A stretch of DNA of 64,000 bases from Sipunculus nudus (taxonomy: Eukaryota; Annelida; Sipuncula; Golfingiida; Sipunculidae): contig CM049313.1 in the NCBI GenBank assembly GCA_026874595.1, forward strand, positions 74,022,659 through 74,086,658, read 5' to 3'. Under the pieces are notes generated by a model. The model was not told where the DNA came from and did no database searches. It saw nothing but the letters and a program-made list of their open reading frames with translations. The number at the start of each line of letters is the position of its first letter. The stretch's first letter is position 1. The translations under genes were made by a program, and so were the position numbers. Positions 46,260 through 57,636 of this stretch are shown piece by piece.

Positions 46260-46930
46260 AGCGAATTCCTTGTATAAGTACTAGAATATTGGAGAAGTAT
46301 ATTAGCAAGCTTGGTAAGGGACTGTGTGCCAATAATAAGGTATTACTCTACAATCCCAAGAGATTTAATTAGGGCAATATGCAGACGATAAGGCTATGTA
46401 TGTAATTTAAGAAAATTCATTGAAAATTCTGGTTTCTCTCTGAGAAAAATTTAGCCATTTAGTGGATTAAAGCTTCATAAGGAGAATTCGGAAGCTATAT
46501 GGTTAGGTTCAGCGAGATTGTACAAAAACAAAAACCGTTTGGTATTAATTGGACAGAGAGGTCCGTTAAACTGTTAAGTACATATTGATCTCATAATGAA
46601 AATGAATTTTATAATGTAAAGAAAATTTTAAAATATAATAAATTAAAAAAAGATTACTTTTCTGTGGAAACAGAGAAGTCTAACAATAAGGTATAGGTAA
46701 AATCCAAGTGATCAACACCTCTTCCAATAGAACTTCTGTGGAATAGAAAACAAGAGAGACATCATAGAAATATTTTAATTCAGGACTATGAAAAAGATAG
46801 TTAAAGAGATCCGAAACTAGATATTTAGTTTATTTTGTGATACTTAGTTTGAGAATTTCGTGGATGAAAAGATACTCATATGGGAAAGGTAAATTGTGAA
46901 AGTATTTTTTAAATTTAAGTATGGTTTAAC
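46260..46930 (+). pseudogene. LINE reverse transcriptase relic, 3' part
   Basis: QYADD at 46375-46389 is the RT active-site motif. It is followed by broken readings such as KLHKENSEAIWLGS (GLK-type thumb start) and WNRKQ. Many stops. The clade is probably L1/Tx1-like from the AIWLGS pattern, which is an inference. Confidence 0.7.
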
Positions 46931-47156
46931 TGATTGGCACTTCAAATTAGAAGATATTATGTTCCGAGTAAATTTGGTAAGACATGTTTAAATGAGTAAA
47001 CTGTCAATTTTTATGAAGAAATGATTGGATAATTCTTAAAAGGAATATTGGAAAAATAAGTCCAATGGTTCAACATATATAGTATAACAAACATTTAAAA
47101 ATAATTGGAAATTTATTCTATTGACATAAACAATCCAACAGATTTATAATATAACT

Positions 47157-47274
47157 ATAGAAAAGCACTCAAAGAGCGCAGACCTCTACCAAAGCAGCTT
47201 ATTAACCCTTATTTATGGCATTTTCAGAAATGCAGCTTTTCCCCTTAAAAATTTCTGGATCAAGATGGTGATAC
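47157..47274 (+). repeat. copy of the repetitive coding relic, host of the solo LTR
   Basis: It reads KALKERRPLPKQL and FQKCSFSP, matching 18225-18345. The LTR interrupts it after GGTGATAC. The sequence resumes after the LTR with ATACGGATTATC, matching GTGATTCGGATGACC at the other copy. Confidence 0.8.
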
Positions 47275-48137
47275 TGTTACAGGTGTCCCTTTTATTGTGT
47301 GCAGCGGTCTTACAGATGATTGTTTTATTGTGCACACGGATGTTCCATGTGTTGTTGGCATTTTGTTTGTGTGCCACGCGTAGGTCGTGTTGGGGCGGCC
47401 TCGCTTGGCCGGATGTTGCAGGCTCGGTTTGATCCGCATGGGTTGCAGCCTAGATACACAGCTTTCTTTGTTCTGGTATTCTCTTTTAACGTGTTTACTG
47501 TGTTAGATTCTTTAGAATGTTCGGGTAATGGAAGGTTCTCGGCTGGAGGTGAAAAGTTATAAATAGGAGGCTGTGTTTTAGAGCAGAGAGTGAGGTGAGA
47601 GAATATTCCAGCGGACACAGACGTGTGTAAGTCAGTTTGTGGGACCTATTCCGATAAGTGCGGCATTTATAGATTTTCTTCTGGATTTGTAACGAATCTT
47701 ATTTGGTCTTTGGTTTATTTTCGGGATTGTTACAAGGGCTTTACATTGGACTGTTACTCTCCGAGAGAATTGGTGTTGACTTTTCATCCGGCTTATAATT
47801 TTTAAAAAACTTGTCGCAGTGACAGTGACGGTATCCAGGTACTGTGCACTTTGTTTTGTTTTTTGTTTTTTTTTATATTTTTTTACTGTGTGATGGTATT
47901 GATTTGCTGTTATACTGCTGTTATACTGTGTCATTGTATTGATTTAGTGTATTGTAATGTTAGGGTTGTTTAAAGAATAAATTATAGTTATTTGTTAACA
48001 AAGAACCACTGACTCCTTTTTTCATTCCCGAAGACATTTCACGCTGCCTAATGTTATAGAATCTGATTTTTTTATCTCCTTCACAAAATTTATGTTCATC
48101 ACGCATACGTGATCTGTTGATATTAGGTTCTGTAACA
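47275..48137 (+). mobile_element. solo LTR of a GMR1-like relative, 4-bp TSD ATAC
   Basis: It begins TGTTACAGGTG and ends GTAACA, flanked by ATAC at 47271-47274 and 48138-48141. It aligns along its length with the 3' LTR at 11343-12239, with clear divergence, so a different subfamily. TATAAATA (47558-47565) and AATAAA near 47975 are both kept. No internal region is present, so it arose by LTR-LTR recombination. The open frames in it are not genes. Confidence 0.9.
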
Positions 48138-48141
48138 ATAC

Positions 48142-49107
48142 GGATTATCTTAAAATACAACGGACATACACGTTAAGATTTATGTAAAATCCAATATTAA
48201 AATTTGATCCAAATTTATTATAATAAGCTGTTTTGGGAAAGGCAGTTGTTCAAAATACGTGAAGGAAAAAGCAGTTCTTGAGGTTTCTTATGTAATTACT
48301 CTATATGTAGCACCATCATCTATCTACTTATTCTTGATTACATTCATTTAGAAAAGAATAATTCTGCAGGACTTGAGCTTGAAGATTCGTTTAAACATAA
48401 ACCAGCTGCCTTATATGGTAATATCAAATCTAAGAAATTTGTAGGGGGGGGGACGAAAATCCACCAAACGTGACCAACACCTGATCAGGTAGAAACCCAT
48501 GAAATACAACATGAAAATAAATCGTGTCGTATTTGAACAGCTTTCGGAACAAACGAACAGATAGGCGTGAGGACTGGGCTTATTACAACTCCCCCCCCCC
48601 CCCCCCCGTCCAGGCGATGGGTTAAAATTAAGATATTGTTAACTGGGAAATTTAAAACAACAAAACAAACGCAAGTGGGCAGGTATGGGTAGTTAGCTGG
48701 CGACATCTTCTGTTTATTTGGGAAACTAATGAAGTTGAAAGGACGAGTCGGGTCGGTCATATTAGCGACATCTTGTGTTCAAAAATTAAACTATTCGGTA
48801 AACAAACTGTCAACAGACAGGGGTTCCTCGGCATGATCATATTATTTGCTCGTAAAGTAAGTTACAATGATTCGTTTATCTCTCACTTTATTTTTGGGGG
48901 GAGGGGACTGTACTCTTAAAGTCAATCAATTTTTAGACTACACTGCCTTATGTTTCTAATAAAAATCATATTCAAGCTTGCACCTGAATGAAGCGGGGGA
49001 GGGAATCCCTAGACAACTTTATGGTCATGTGACAATTTGACCTGTTTTTGAATCCCATAGCAGCTTTATGATCATGTGACAATTTGACCTATTGACCTCT
49101 AGTTGAA
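48142..49107. other. region before the F-box exon
   Basis: AT-rich, with a run of 17 C at about 48591-48607 and a G-run near 48445. Presumed promoter of the F-box gene close to its 3' end. No other gene recognised. Confidence 0.5.
49025..49080 (+). promoter_or_regulatory. duplicated TCATGTGAC motif upstream of the F-box exon
   Basis: A segment of about 41 bp is imperfectly repeated at 49001-49042 and 49050-49090. Each copy holds TCATGTGAC (49025-49033 and 49072-49080), an E-box/M-box type bHLH-Zip motif. They lie within 140 bases of the start codons. A regulatory role is only a suggestion. Confidence 0.25.
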
Positions 49108-49538
49108 GTGAGGCTACCATTTCGTAAACAGCTTTCGAAACGTATGAATACTATGATGGCGGACACTTCTTGGACAACATTGCCAAGCATTCTAATTGTG
49201 GAAATATTTGCTTACTTGAACCTCGCAGACAGACTGAAAGCTTCTCTCGTTTGCAAAAGATGGCGAAGTTGTTTATTTCATCCATCTTTATGGCGGAAAT
49301 TGACATTTCAAATTCGTTACGGCTGTCGCAGGCGGGCTAGATTTCTCGGAAACAGATGTGGACGGTTTGTGAAGGAAGCATTGGTCACATTCGACTCGCA
49401 AACAGCTGCGGACGTCAGGGAATGTATTAGAATTCTGGAAATTCTGGGAACAAACAGAAATCTCCAGTCATTTGTGCTGCAACCCTCCAGCTGTCTCATT
49501 GAATGGCCCGAAAGAGACCCAGTGAACCCGTTGGACGT
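49108..49538 (+). CDS. F-box protein, first coding exon (FBXO33-like), partial
   Basis: An open reading frame of 143 codons ends at a GTAAGT donor (49539) inside a codon, so the gene continues in an exon not identified in this window. In-frame ATGs lie at 49108, 49144, 49153 and 49156. The last has the best start context (A at -3, G at +4). From that start, residues about 6-45 form an F-box: LPSILIVEIFAYLNLADRLK, then VCKRWRSC and PSLW. F-box proteins recruit substrates to SCF (Skp1-Cullin1) ubiquitin ligases through this domain. The following cysteine- and arginine-rich part and the VKEALVTFDS segment recall FBXO33; that name comes from recall of the family and is not proven. Substrate-binding repeats would be in later exons. 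Confidence 0.7.
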
Positions 49539-51261
49539 GTAAGTTCTGTTTGTAAACAAACCGACGTTAAACAGTTAAAGGGACGTTGCGCTGTACACGT
49601 CTGTTATGTCATCATGATCAGGTTTGCGCTTGTTAAAATATACGGACTCGACACTTCTGTCCGAATTAACCCGGGAAACGGGACCAGGTGACGCATATAA
49701 AGGTGACATAATGATATTTTGGGAGCATAACAGATTTCAACTGTTGACAGTTGTGTAAAAGATATAAATACTGTGCTATATGCATAGAAGGCCTACGTAC
49801 GTGACATCCAACTGACAGCTGTCAAATGTATATAAATAATTATACTCCTCACCTTGGGACTGTTTGATCGAAAGGACTTGTTTATAAGCAGTATTTAAGC
49901 ATTAAGGGGGTTTTTATTCGGTTGATACTTCTTCCAATTTAATTTAGTGATCCTGCACAAATTATAATTTTGTTTCAAGAAGGTGTTAAATTAATTTGCA
50001 ACATTTTCATTTTAAAATTCAAATCAAATTGTTAAAACTAACCATTCAGGGTTACATAGTCATAGGTGCATTATATGGGGCTGAACTTCAATTGGGTAAA
50101 ACAGCTACTGAATCCAAATTTTTGTTTGTTTTTAAAGTGATGTGAGGTTAATGCCTAATAGGCTTCTGCTCTGGTATACCTTTCTACAAATAGTACATTT
50201 ATTTTTTATTGTTTGTATTGTTAATATAGGGAAAAAACATCATTTTGGACTTATTTATCTTGGAGCAATATCAGAACGCAACGTCATTGATTGACACGTA
50301 TACAAAAGGCGTGTTCATCATAAACGTGCATAGATCAGCTAGAACATAAAGTGAACCTACATTTTGTCACAAAATATGTCAGTTCAAATGTGTTAGAATT
50401 CAACACCTAATACTAATAGGCTTCTTCTATATATAATGATAAAAATAATATGATGGTATATTATAATTTAGAAATATGCAGTACAAAATGAGCCTCTGGT
50501 CATCACTTCTAACACTATGGCATATTTCACTCTGTTAAATAATTTGTAAAAGTAGTGAAGCTTATTCAAATGTGTATCCCAGAAGGTGATGTCTGACTGG
50601 TGTCTGTACTGAACACTTTACATTGCAAGTATTGTACCTTTATTTTACAAAAATGAAGTAGGGAAAGTTCCAGACCCTGATATGTCTCTGTGTGTACACT
50701 GTTTCCCGCCTTCAGATGCCTAGCAGGCAGAGCTGTACTGTTCAGTACACATATACCCAATTAATCAGAAACTAACCTTATTCTCATAACTTACTTCTTT
50801 CCATACCTGTGTTTTGCTGGGTTGAGGAATAGTGATACTTTGCGTCCATTTGGTTAGTCATAACTAAAGCTAACATTTGGAGAATGTTTTGTAAGAGGCT
50901 AACAAACAAAAACAGCTAACTTTTAGTTTGGTGACAAGACATACACCAAGCTGTGCTCTGCTTTCACATCACTAGTAGTGTGTCAGCACAACCAATTTAC
51001 CATCTTTCCCTAAAGATAATCCACATGTATTTACTTCATGAAATCAAACAAAAAAACTTGTTATATATGGATGCATATAAATGTACCCAGTTTTATATCC
51101 TGTTACTTTTGAACATTGCTTGGAAGATAGAAAGACTGCCAAATTATCAGTCAGTGTTGAGGGGTAATAAAAGATGTTTAAGTAAGTGACATATCAGATT
51201 AATTTTCAAAAAAATGACATGGAGATCGATATAATTTATTGATTTCATTTTAAGATACTTA
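49539..51261 (+). other. presumed intron 1 of the F-box gene, left part
   Basis: Contains the left copy (49943-51421) of a long direct duplication. No further F-box gene exon is recognised. The minus-strand open frame 50566-50760 recurs unchanged at 63091-63285 because the DNA is duplicated. Confidence 0.55.
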
Positions 51262-51421
51262 ATTTTTAGCTCAGCTGACTATAAGTCATCTGAGCTATAG
51301 TCATGGTCCATTGTCCGTCTGTCTGTCCAAATGTCCGTCCGTAAGACTGGCACGTTTCGACACCATTGGTCCTACGAATCTGAAATTCGCCATACAGTTA
51401 GATGTCCCCAAAATCTCCTAC
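49943..51421 (+). repeat. long direct duplication, left copy
   Basis: It matches 62468-64000 nearly base for base (about ten substitutions noticed by eye), with start-to-start distance 12525 bp. It ends past the first HINE head; the right copy is cut by the window end. The right copy has a roughly 33-bp extra stretch near 63487 and a longer GTCTGTCT run. Confidence 0.95.
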
Positions 51422-53430
51422 CATGCCGAAAATTTGGTCAATAGGACTTCGTTCCTTCGAGATATTAAGGAAAAACCTCAATTTTTTATTAGCTCAGCTA
51501 ACTATAAGTCATCTGAGCTATAGTCATGGTCCATCGTCCGTCCGTCCGTCCGTCCGTAGATGTGGCACGTTTTGAAACCGTAAGACCTAGGAATCCAAAA
51601 TTCGGCATAATGTTAGATGTCCCCAAGATCTCCTACCAAGCCGAAAACTGGGTCTTTGCAACTTCGTTCCTTTGAGAGTTTAAGGAAAAACCTCAATATT
51701 TTATTAAAAACCTATTTTCACACTTCAGGACTGCCTAATATCAAAACCACTCATCTGTTTTTCCTCATATTTACCATAAATATTCCTCTATATAGTTCCT
51801 ATGTACATGCCAGAAATTATGTCTGTATAATTTAATTTTAAAAAGTTATGGGCCCAAACATAATGCATTTTGTAAAAAATCAGGAAAGATATTTGATCAC
51901 TTAACACAAAAAATGTTAAAGCTATCAACCTTTTTTCCAGTAGTATAACTTTAATTAATCAAAATTAAATTGTATACCCAAAATTAGATGAAAATCTTTT
52001 AAATTTTCTAAAATATTAAAAATAAAAAATTGGTACCTTAAATTTTGCCCAACTTTGACCATGGCACGTTTTTTTCCTGTAAGTACTGTGGATTTAATTT
52101 TCACAGCATGTTTTTGTTAGCATTTCAACTGTTAACACCAAAAATTTGAAACCAGTTGATCAAAAACTGTAGATTTTAATAAGTTTTCAAGCACCATGTA
52201 ACATATTGTTTACATCAAGCTAGTGTTATGCAGTTTGCAAGAGCTCAGCTCCCCAGCTTCAGCTCTTAGTTCCTTAAATTCGGCATACAGTTAGATGTCT
52301 CCAAAATCCCCTACCATGCCAAGAATTTGGTCACTAGGACTTAATACCTTCGAGATATTAATGAAAAACTTCATTTTTCCATTAAAAACCCATTGATACA
52401 CTTCAAGACTTCCTAATATCAAAACCACTGATCTGACTTTAATCATAAATAATATACATATTTTTCATTCTCTATGCACATGCCAGAATGATGTCAGTAT
52501 TGCGTAATTGTTTTAAGTTATGGGCCCAAACATAATGCACTTTGTAAAAAATCAAGAAATATATTAACTCCCTTAACAAGGGCATTGCTGAAGCTAGAGA
52601 TTTTTTTGTTAGGGATGTAACATTATTTAATCAAGATTCAATTGAATACCCAAAATTAGTTCTGAATTTTTCAAATGTTATCAGTTATTATTATAAATAT
52701 AAAATTAGTACCTTAAATTTTGCCCAACTGTGACCATGGCACGTTTGTGTCCTGTGAGCACTGTTGATATAATTTTCATATCATGCACACATTAGGATTT
52801 CAGCTTTTTAGTTTAGAAAGCTGAAAGAAATTGGCCAAAAATTGTAGCTTTTATTAATGTTTTTTATGAGACCCTGTCAGACTTTGGCTCTCTCCAGCCC
52901 CTCTTGAGTCACCTGTATGTTGACCTTGTTGACCTTTCATCAAATTATGCATGCTTGAGGCGAGGCATACAGGAATCCAGGCAGCTTATGGCCAGCCACA
53001 GTTGATCCAGGTGTCCAACCCAACTCATCTAGTAGTTTTAACCAACAACATAACAATAAACAATAAATTAATAAATTTTTATTGGTTTTTAATTACAAAT
53101 TAAAGAAAAATAGAAAAGGAATTTGTTAGTTTATAATAACAGGAAATTAACTTGCAGTTACTGATGATATAAGAATCTTGTATCGATGGGTAGAATGTCA
53201 CATATTCCAAATAACACCATGCAGTCACCTATGGCATTTTTCAGTTCAATTTTAATGATAAAGAAGTAAATCATATTATTCATTACTAATCATTAGGGAT
53301 CATATGAAGGAAATAAAATGATAGACAAAGATGCAGTTGATAATATTAATCTAGATTCCTACTGTGTCTAGTGTGTACATTGATGTGAAATAAGTCCAAA
53401 ATGAATTTTTTACAGTTATTTTTTAATATA

Positions 53431-54775
53431 AATAAAAGCCATAAAACCAGGTACTTATGATCATTATTTAAATGTGTGAATTTTGTATATTCTGGATTCT
53501 CAACATCATTGGTTGGTGAAACTGAATAAATACCAGACATGGTGCGAATACTTTGTAATTGTATTTAAATACGAATTTGATTATGTACTCCATTATAAAA
53601 TTTCTTGCATAAAGAATAGGAATTCAGGTAAAAATGAAAGTATATGAATACTCATGCAAATACTTTCAAAATGTATTCATGAATGCATTCATGAATATAT
53701 TCTTTAATATTATTTTAATAATCATATCAGTTATATTTCATTTAAAAAAATCATATGATTCTCTTATTATTTTTTATAAAAATTATATTTGGGACAATAT
53801 TTGTAATTTTTTTTAATAAATAGTTAAACTCTTATATTATATGTTCTGCTTATAAGTTATATGGCCAAGTCAAAATCTGTGTGACAATAGTTATCCATTT
53901 GTTAATAAAATAAATGAAATCAATCCTCTTCCCTGTCTCCAAAGGTACTATCAAAATCATACATAAGCTAAACAACAACAACTCATAATACAGCTTATAT
54001 TTATTACCACACAAAACCAGCATGTGCCTCATTTCTAAATAATATTTTTTTATCATATATAACAGCTGAGCGTCATGACCCATAGGTCCCTTGTTTTAAT
54101 AAAAATAAAAGCCATAAAACCAGGTACTTATGATCATTATTTAAATGTGTGAATTTTGTATATTCTGGATTCTCAACATCATTGTTTGGTGAAAACTATA
54201 TAAATACCAGACATGGTGCAAATACTTTGCAATTGAAAATTAAATACGAATATGAATATGTACTCCATTATAAAATTTCTTGCATAAAGAATTGGAATTC
54301 AGGTAAAAATGAAAGTAAATGAATACCAGTGCAAATACTTTCAAAATGTATTCATGAATGCATTCATGAATATATTCTTTAACATTATTTTAATAATTAT
54401 TTCAGTTATATTTCATTTTAAAAAATCATACGATTCTCTTATTATTTTTAATAAAAATTATATTTCGGACAATATTTGTAATTTTTTTTTTATAAATAGT
54501 TAAACTCTTATATTATATGTTCTGCTTATAAGTTATATGGCCAAATCAAAATCTGTGTGACAATAGTACTCCATTTGTTAATAAAATAAATGAAATCAAC
54601 CCTCTTCCCTGTCTCCAAAGGTACTATCAAAATCATACATAAGCTAAACAACAACAACTCATAATACAGGTTATTTTTATTACCACACTAAACCTGCATG
54701 TGCCTCTTTTCTAAATCATATTTTTTTATCATATATACTAGCTGAGCGCCGTGACCCATAGGTCCCTTGTTAGAA
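53431..54775 (+). repeat. 673-bp tandem duplication ending in HINE tails
   Basis: AATAAAAGCCATAAAACCAG occurs at 53431 and 54104. Both units end in the HINE tail (54064-54095 and 54740-54771). A few substitutions separate them. Confidence 0.9.
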
Positions 54776-57169
54776 ATCTATTTTCACACTTCAGGACTGC
54801 CTAATATCAAAACCACTCATCTGGTTTTCTTCATATTTACCATAAATATTCCTCTATATAATTCCTATGTACATGCCAGAAATTAAGTCAGTATTATTTA
54901 ATTTAAAAAGTTATGGGCCCAAACATAATGGACTTTGTAAAAAATCAGGAAAGATATTCGGTCACTTAAAACCAAAAGTGTTAAAGGTAGGGACTTTTTT
55001 TCAGAAATACAACTTTAATTGATCAAAATTAATTGTATACCAAAAATTAGATCAAAATCTGTTAAATTTTTAGCTCAGCTGACTATAAGTCATCTGAGCT
55101 ATAGTCGTGGTCCATTGTCCTTCGTCCGTCTGTCCGTCCATCTGTCCGTAGATGTGGCACGTTTTGAAACCGTTTGACCTAAGAATCCAAAATTCGGCAT
55201 AATGTTAGATGTCCCCAAGATCTCCTACCAAGCCGAAAACTGGGCCTTTGCGACTTCGTTCCTTTGAGAAATTAAGGAAAAACCTCAATTTTTTATTAAA
55301 AACCTATTTTCACATTTCAGGACTGCCTAATATGGAAACCACTCATCTGTTTTTCCTCATATTTACCATAAATATTCCTCTATATAGTTCCTATGTACAT
55401 GCCAGAAATTAGGTCTGTATTATATAATTTAAAAAAGTTATGGACCCAAATATAATGCATTTTGGAAAAAAACAGGAAAGATATTTGATCACTTAACACA
55501 AAACATGTTAAAGCTATGGACTTTTTTTCCAGTAATATAACTTTATTTTATCAAAATTAAATTGTATACCCAAAATAAGATCAAACTCTTTTAAATTTTT
55601 TAAAATATTAACAAAAATAAAAAATTGGTACCTTAAATTTTGCCCTACTTTGACCATGACATGTTTTTTTTCTGTAAGTACTGTGGATCTAATTTTCACA
55701 GCATGTACAAATAAGGATTTAATCTGTTAAAATCTGAAATTTGAAAATAAAAGCTGCAAAATTAGGCTAGTTATTGAATTTTTAGCTCAGCTGACTATAA
55801 GTCATCTGAGCTATAGTCGTGGTCCATTGTCAGTCGTCCGTCCGTCTGTCCGTCCGTCCGTCCGTAGATGTGGCACGTTTTGAAACCGTAAGACCTAGGA
55901 ATCCAAAATTCAGCATAATGTTAGATGTCCCCAAGATCTCCTACCAAGCCGAAAACTGGGCCTTTGCGACTTCGTTCCTTTGAGAAATTAAGGAAAAACC
56001 TCAATTTTTTATTAAAATCCTATTTTCACACTTCAGGACTGCCTAATATCAAAACCACTCATCTGTTTTTCCTCATATTTACCATAAATAATCCTCTATA
56101 TGGTTCCTATGTACATGCCAGAAATTGGGTCTGTATTATATAATTTAAAAAAGTTATGGGCCCAAACATAATGCATTTTGTAAATAATCAGGAAAAAATT
56201 TGATCACTTAACACAAAACTTGTCAAAGCTAAGCACTTCTTTTCCAGTAATATAACTTTTATTAATCAAAATTAAATTGTATACCCAAAATTTGATCAAA
56301 ATCTTTTAAATTTTTTGAAATATTAGCAAAAATAAAAAATTGGTACCTTAAACTTTGCCCAACTTTGACCATGGCACATTTTTTTCCTGTAACTGCTGTG
56401 GATTTAATTTTCAAAGCATGTTTTTGTTAGCATTTCAACTGTTAACATTTAAAATTTGAAACCAGTTGATCAAAAACTGTAGATTTTATTCAAGTTTTCA
56501 AGCACCATGTCACATATTGTTTACATCAACCTAGTGTTATGCAGTTTGCTAGAGCTCAGCTCCCCAGCTTCAGCTCTAAGTTCCTTAAATTAGGCATACA
56601 GTAAGATGTCTCCAAAATCCCCTACCATGCCAAGAATTTGGTCACCAGAACTTAATTCCTTCGAGATATTAATGAAAAACTTCATTTTTTCATTAAAAAC
56701 CCTTTGTTACACTTCAGGACTGCCTAGTATCAAAACCACTGATCTGACTTTGATCATATATAATATACATATTTTTCTATACATTCGCTATGCACATGCC
56801 AGAAATGATGTCAGTATTGCGTAATTGTTTTAAGTTATGTGCCCAAACAAAATTGACTTTGTAAAAAATCAGGAAAAATATTTACTCAGGTTTCATGAAA
56901 ATTATTGAAGCTAGAGAATATAACTTTGTTTAATTAAGATTCAATTGTATACCCAAAATTAGATCTGTATTTTGTAAATTTTATAAGTTATTAGCATAAA
57001 CATAAAATCAGTACCTGAAATTTTACCCAACTTTGACCATGGCACATTTTTTCCCTGTGAGTACTGTTGATTTAATTTTCTCAAAAGGTAAACATAAGTA
57101 TTTAATGTGTTTAAATCGGAAATTTGAAACTAAAAGGTTGAAAATTAGGCTAGTTATTGAATTTTATCT

Positions 57170-57602
57170 TGAGGGTCTATTGTAGTCACTTGCTTTGTTC
57201 CAGATGCAGGTAGGCCACTCCAGGTCACTGGAAGTCAGCTATGCCAGGGTTCCTGATTTGTTTCAGTCACTGGGGGAGATCCCCTGCTGTGACAGGTGTA
57301 CAATTGTTCTCATATCACACCCCCCCCCCCACCCCCATGAATATATAAATATACATTTGTATGCATGATGTGGTGTTACATGACAAGATTGAGATTTATG
57401 ATGATGCAATTTAGAATTATGAATCAACGTTTATATTCAGAAATATATGTTATATTGGAAATGTATACAAATTAAACTTAAAATAAAAAAATGAGGATCT
57501 AATACAAACATGTGTTCATTATTTTCGAGCCTCAGCAGAATTGGAGATCAGGCTTTGTTTGCCCTGAATGTTTATGCAAAAGTGTTGTTAATCCTATCTC
57601 TT

Positions 57603-57636
<34 letters not shown>

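Noticed and set aside
47320-47618. Overlapping frames on both strands
   Set aside because: They lie in the solo LTR and have no domain.
50566-50760. 64-codon minus-strand frame identical to one at 63091-63285
   Set aside because: Identity comes from the recent duplication of the DNA, not from protein conservation. No known domain.
51617-56824. Recurring small frames starting MSPRSPTKPKTG
   Set aside because: They are the same part of repeated HINE-like units. Recurrence reflects repeat copies, and each soon diverges or stops.
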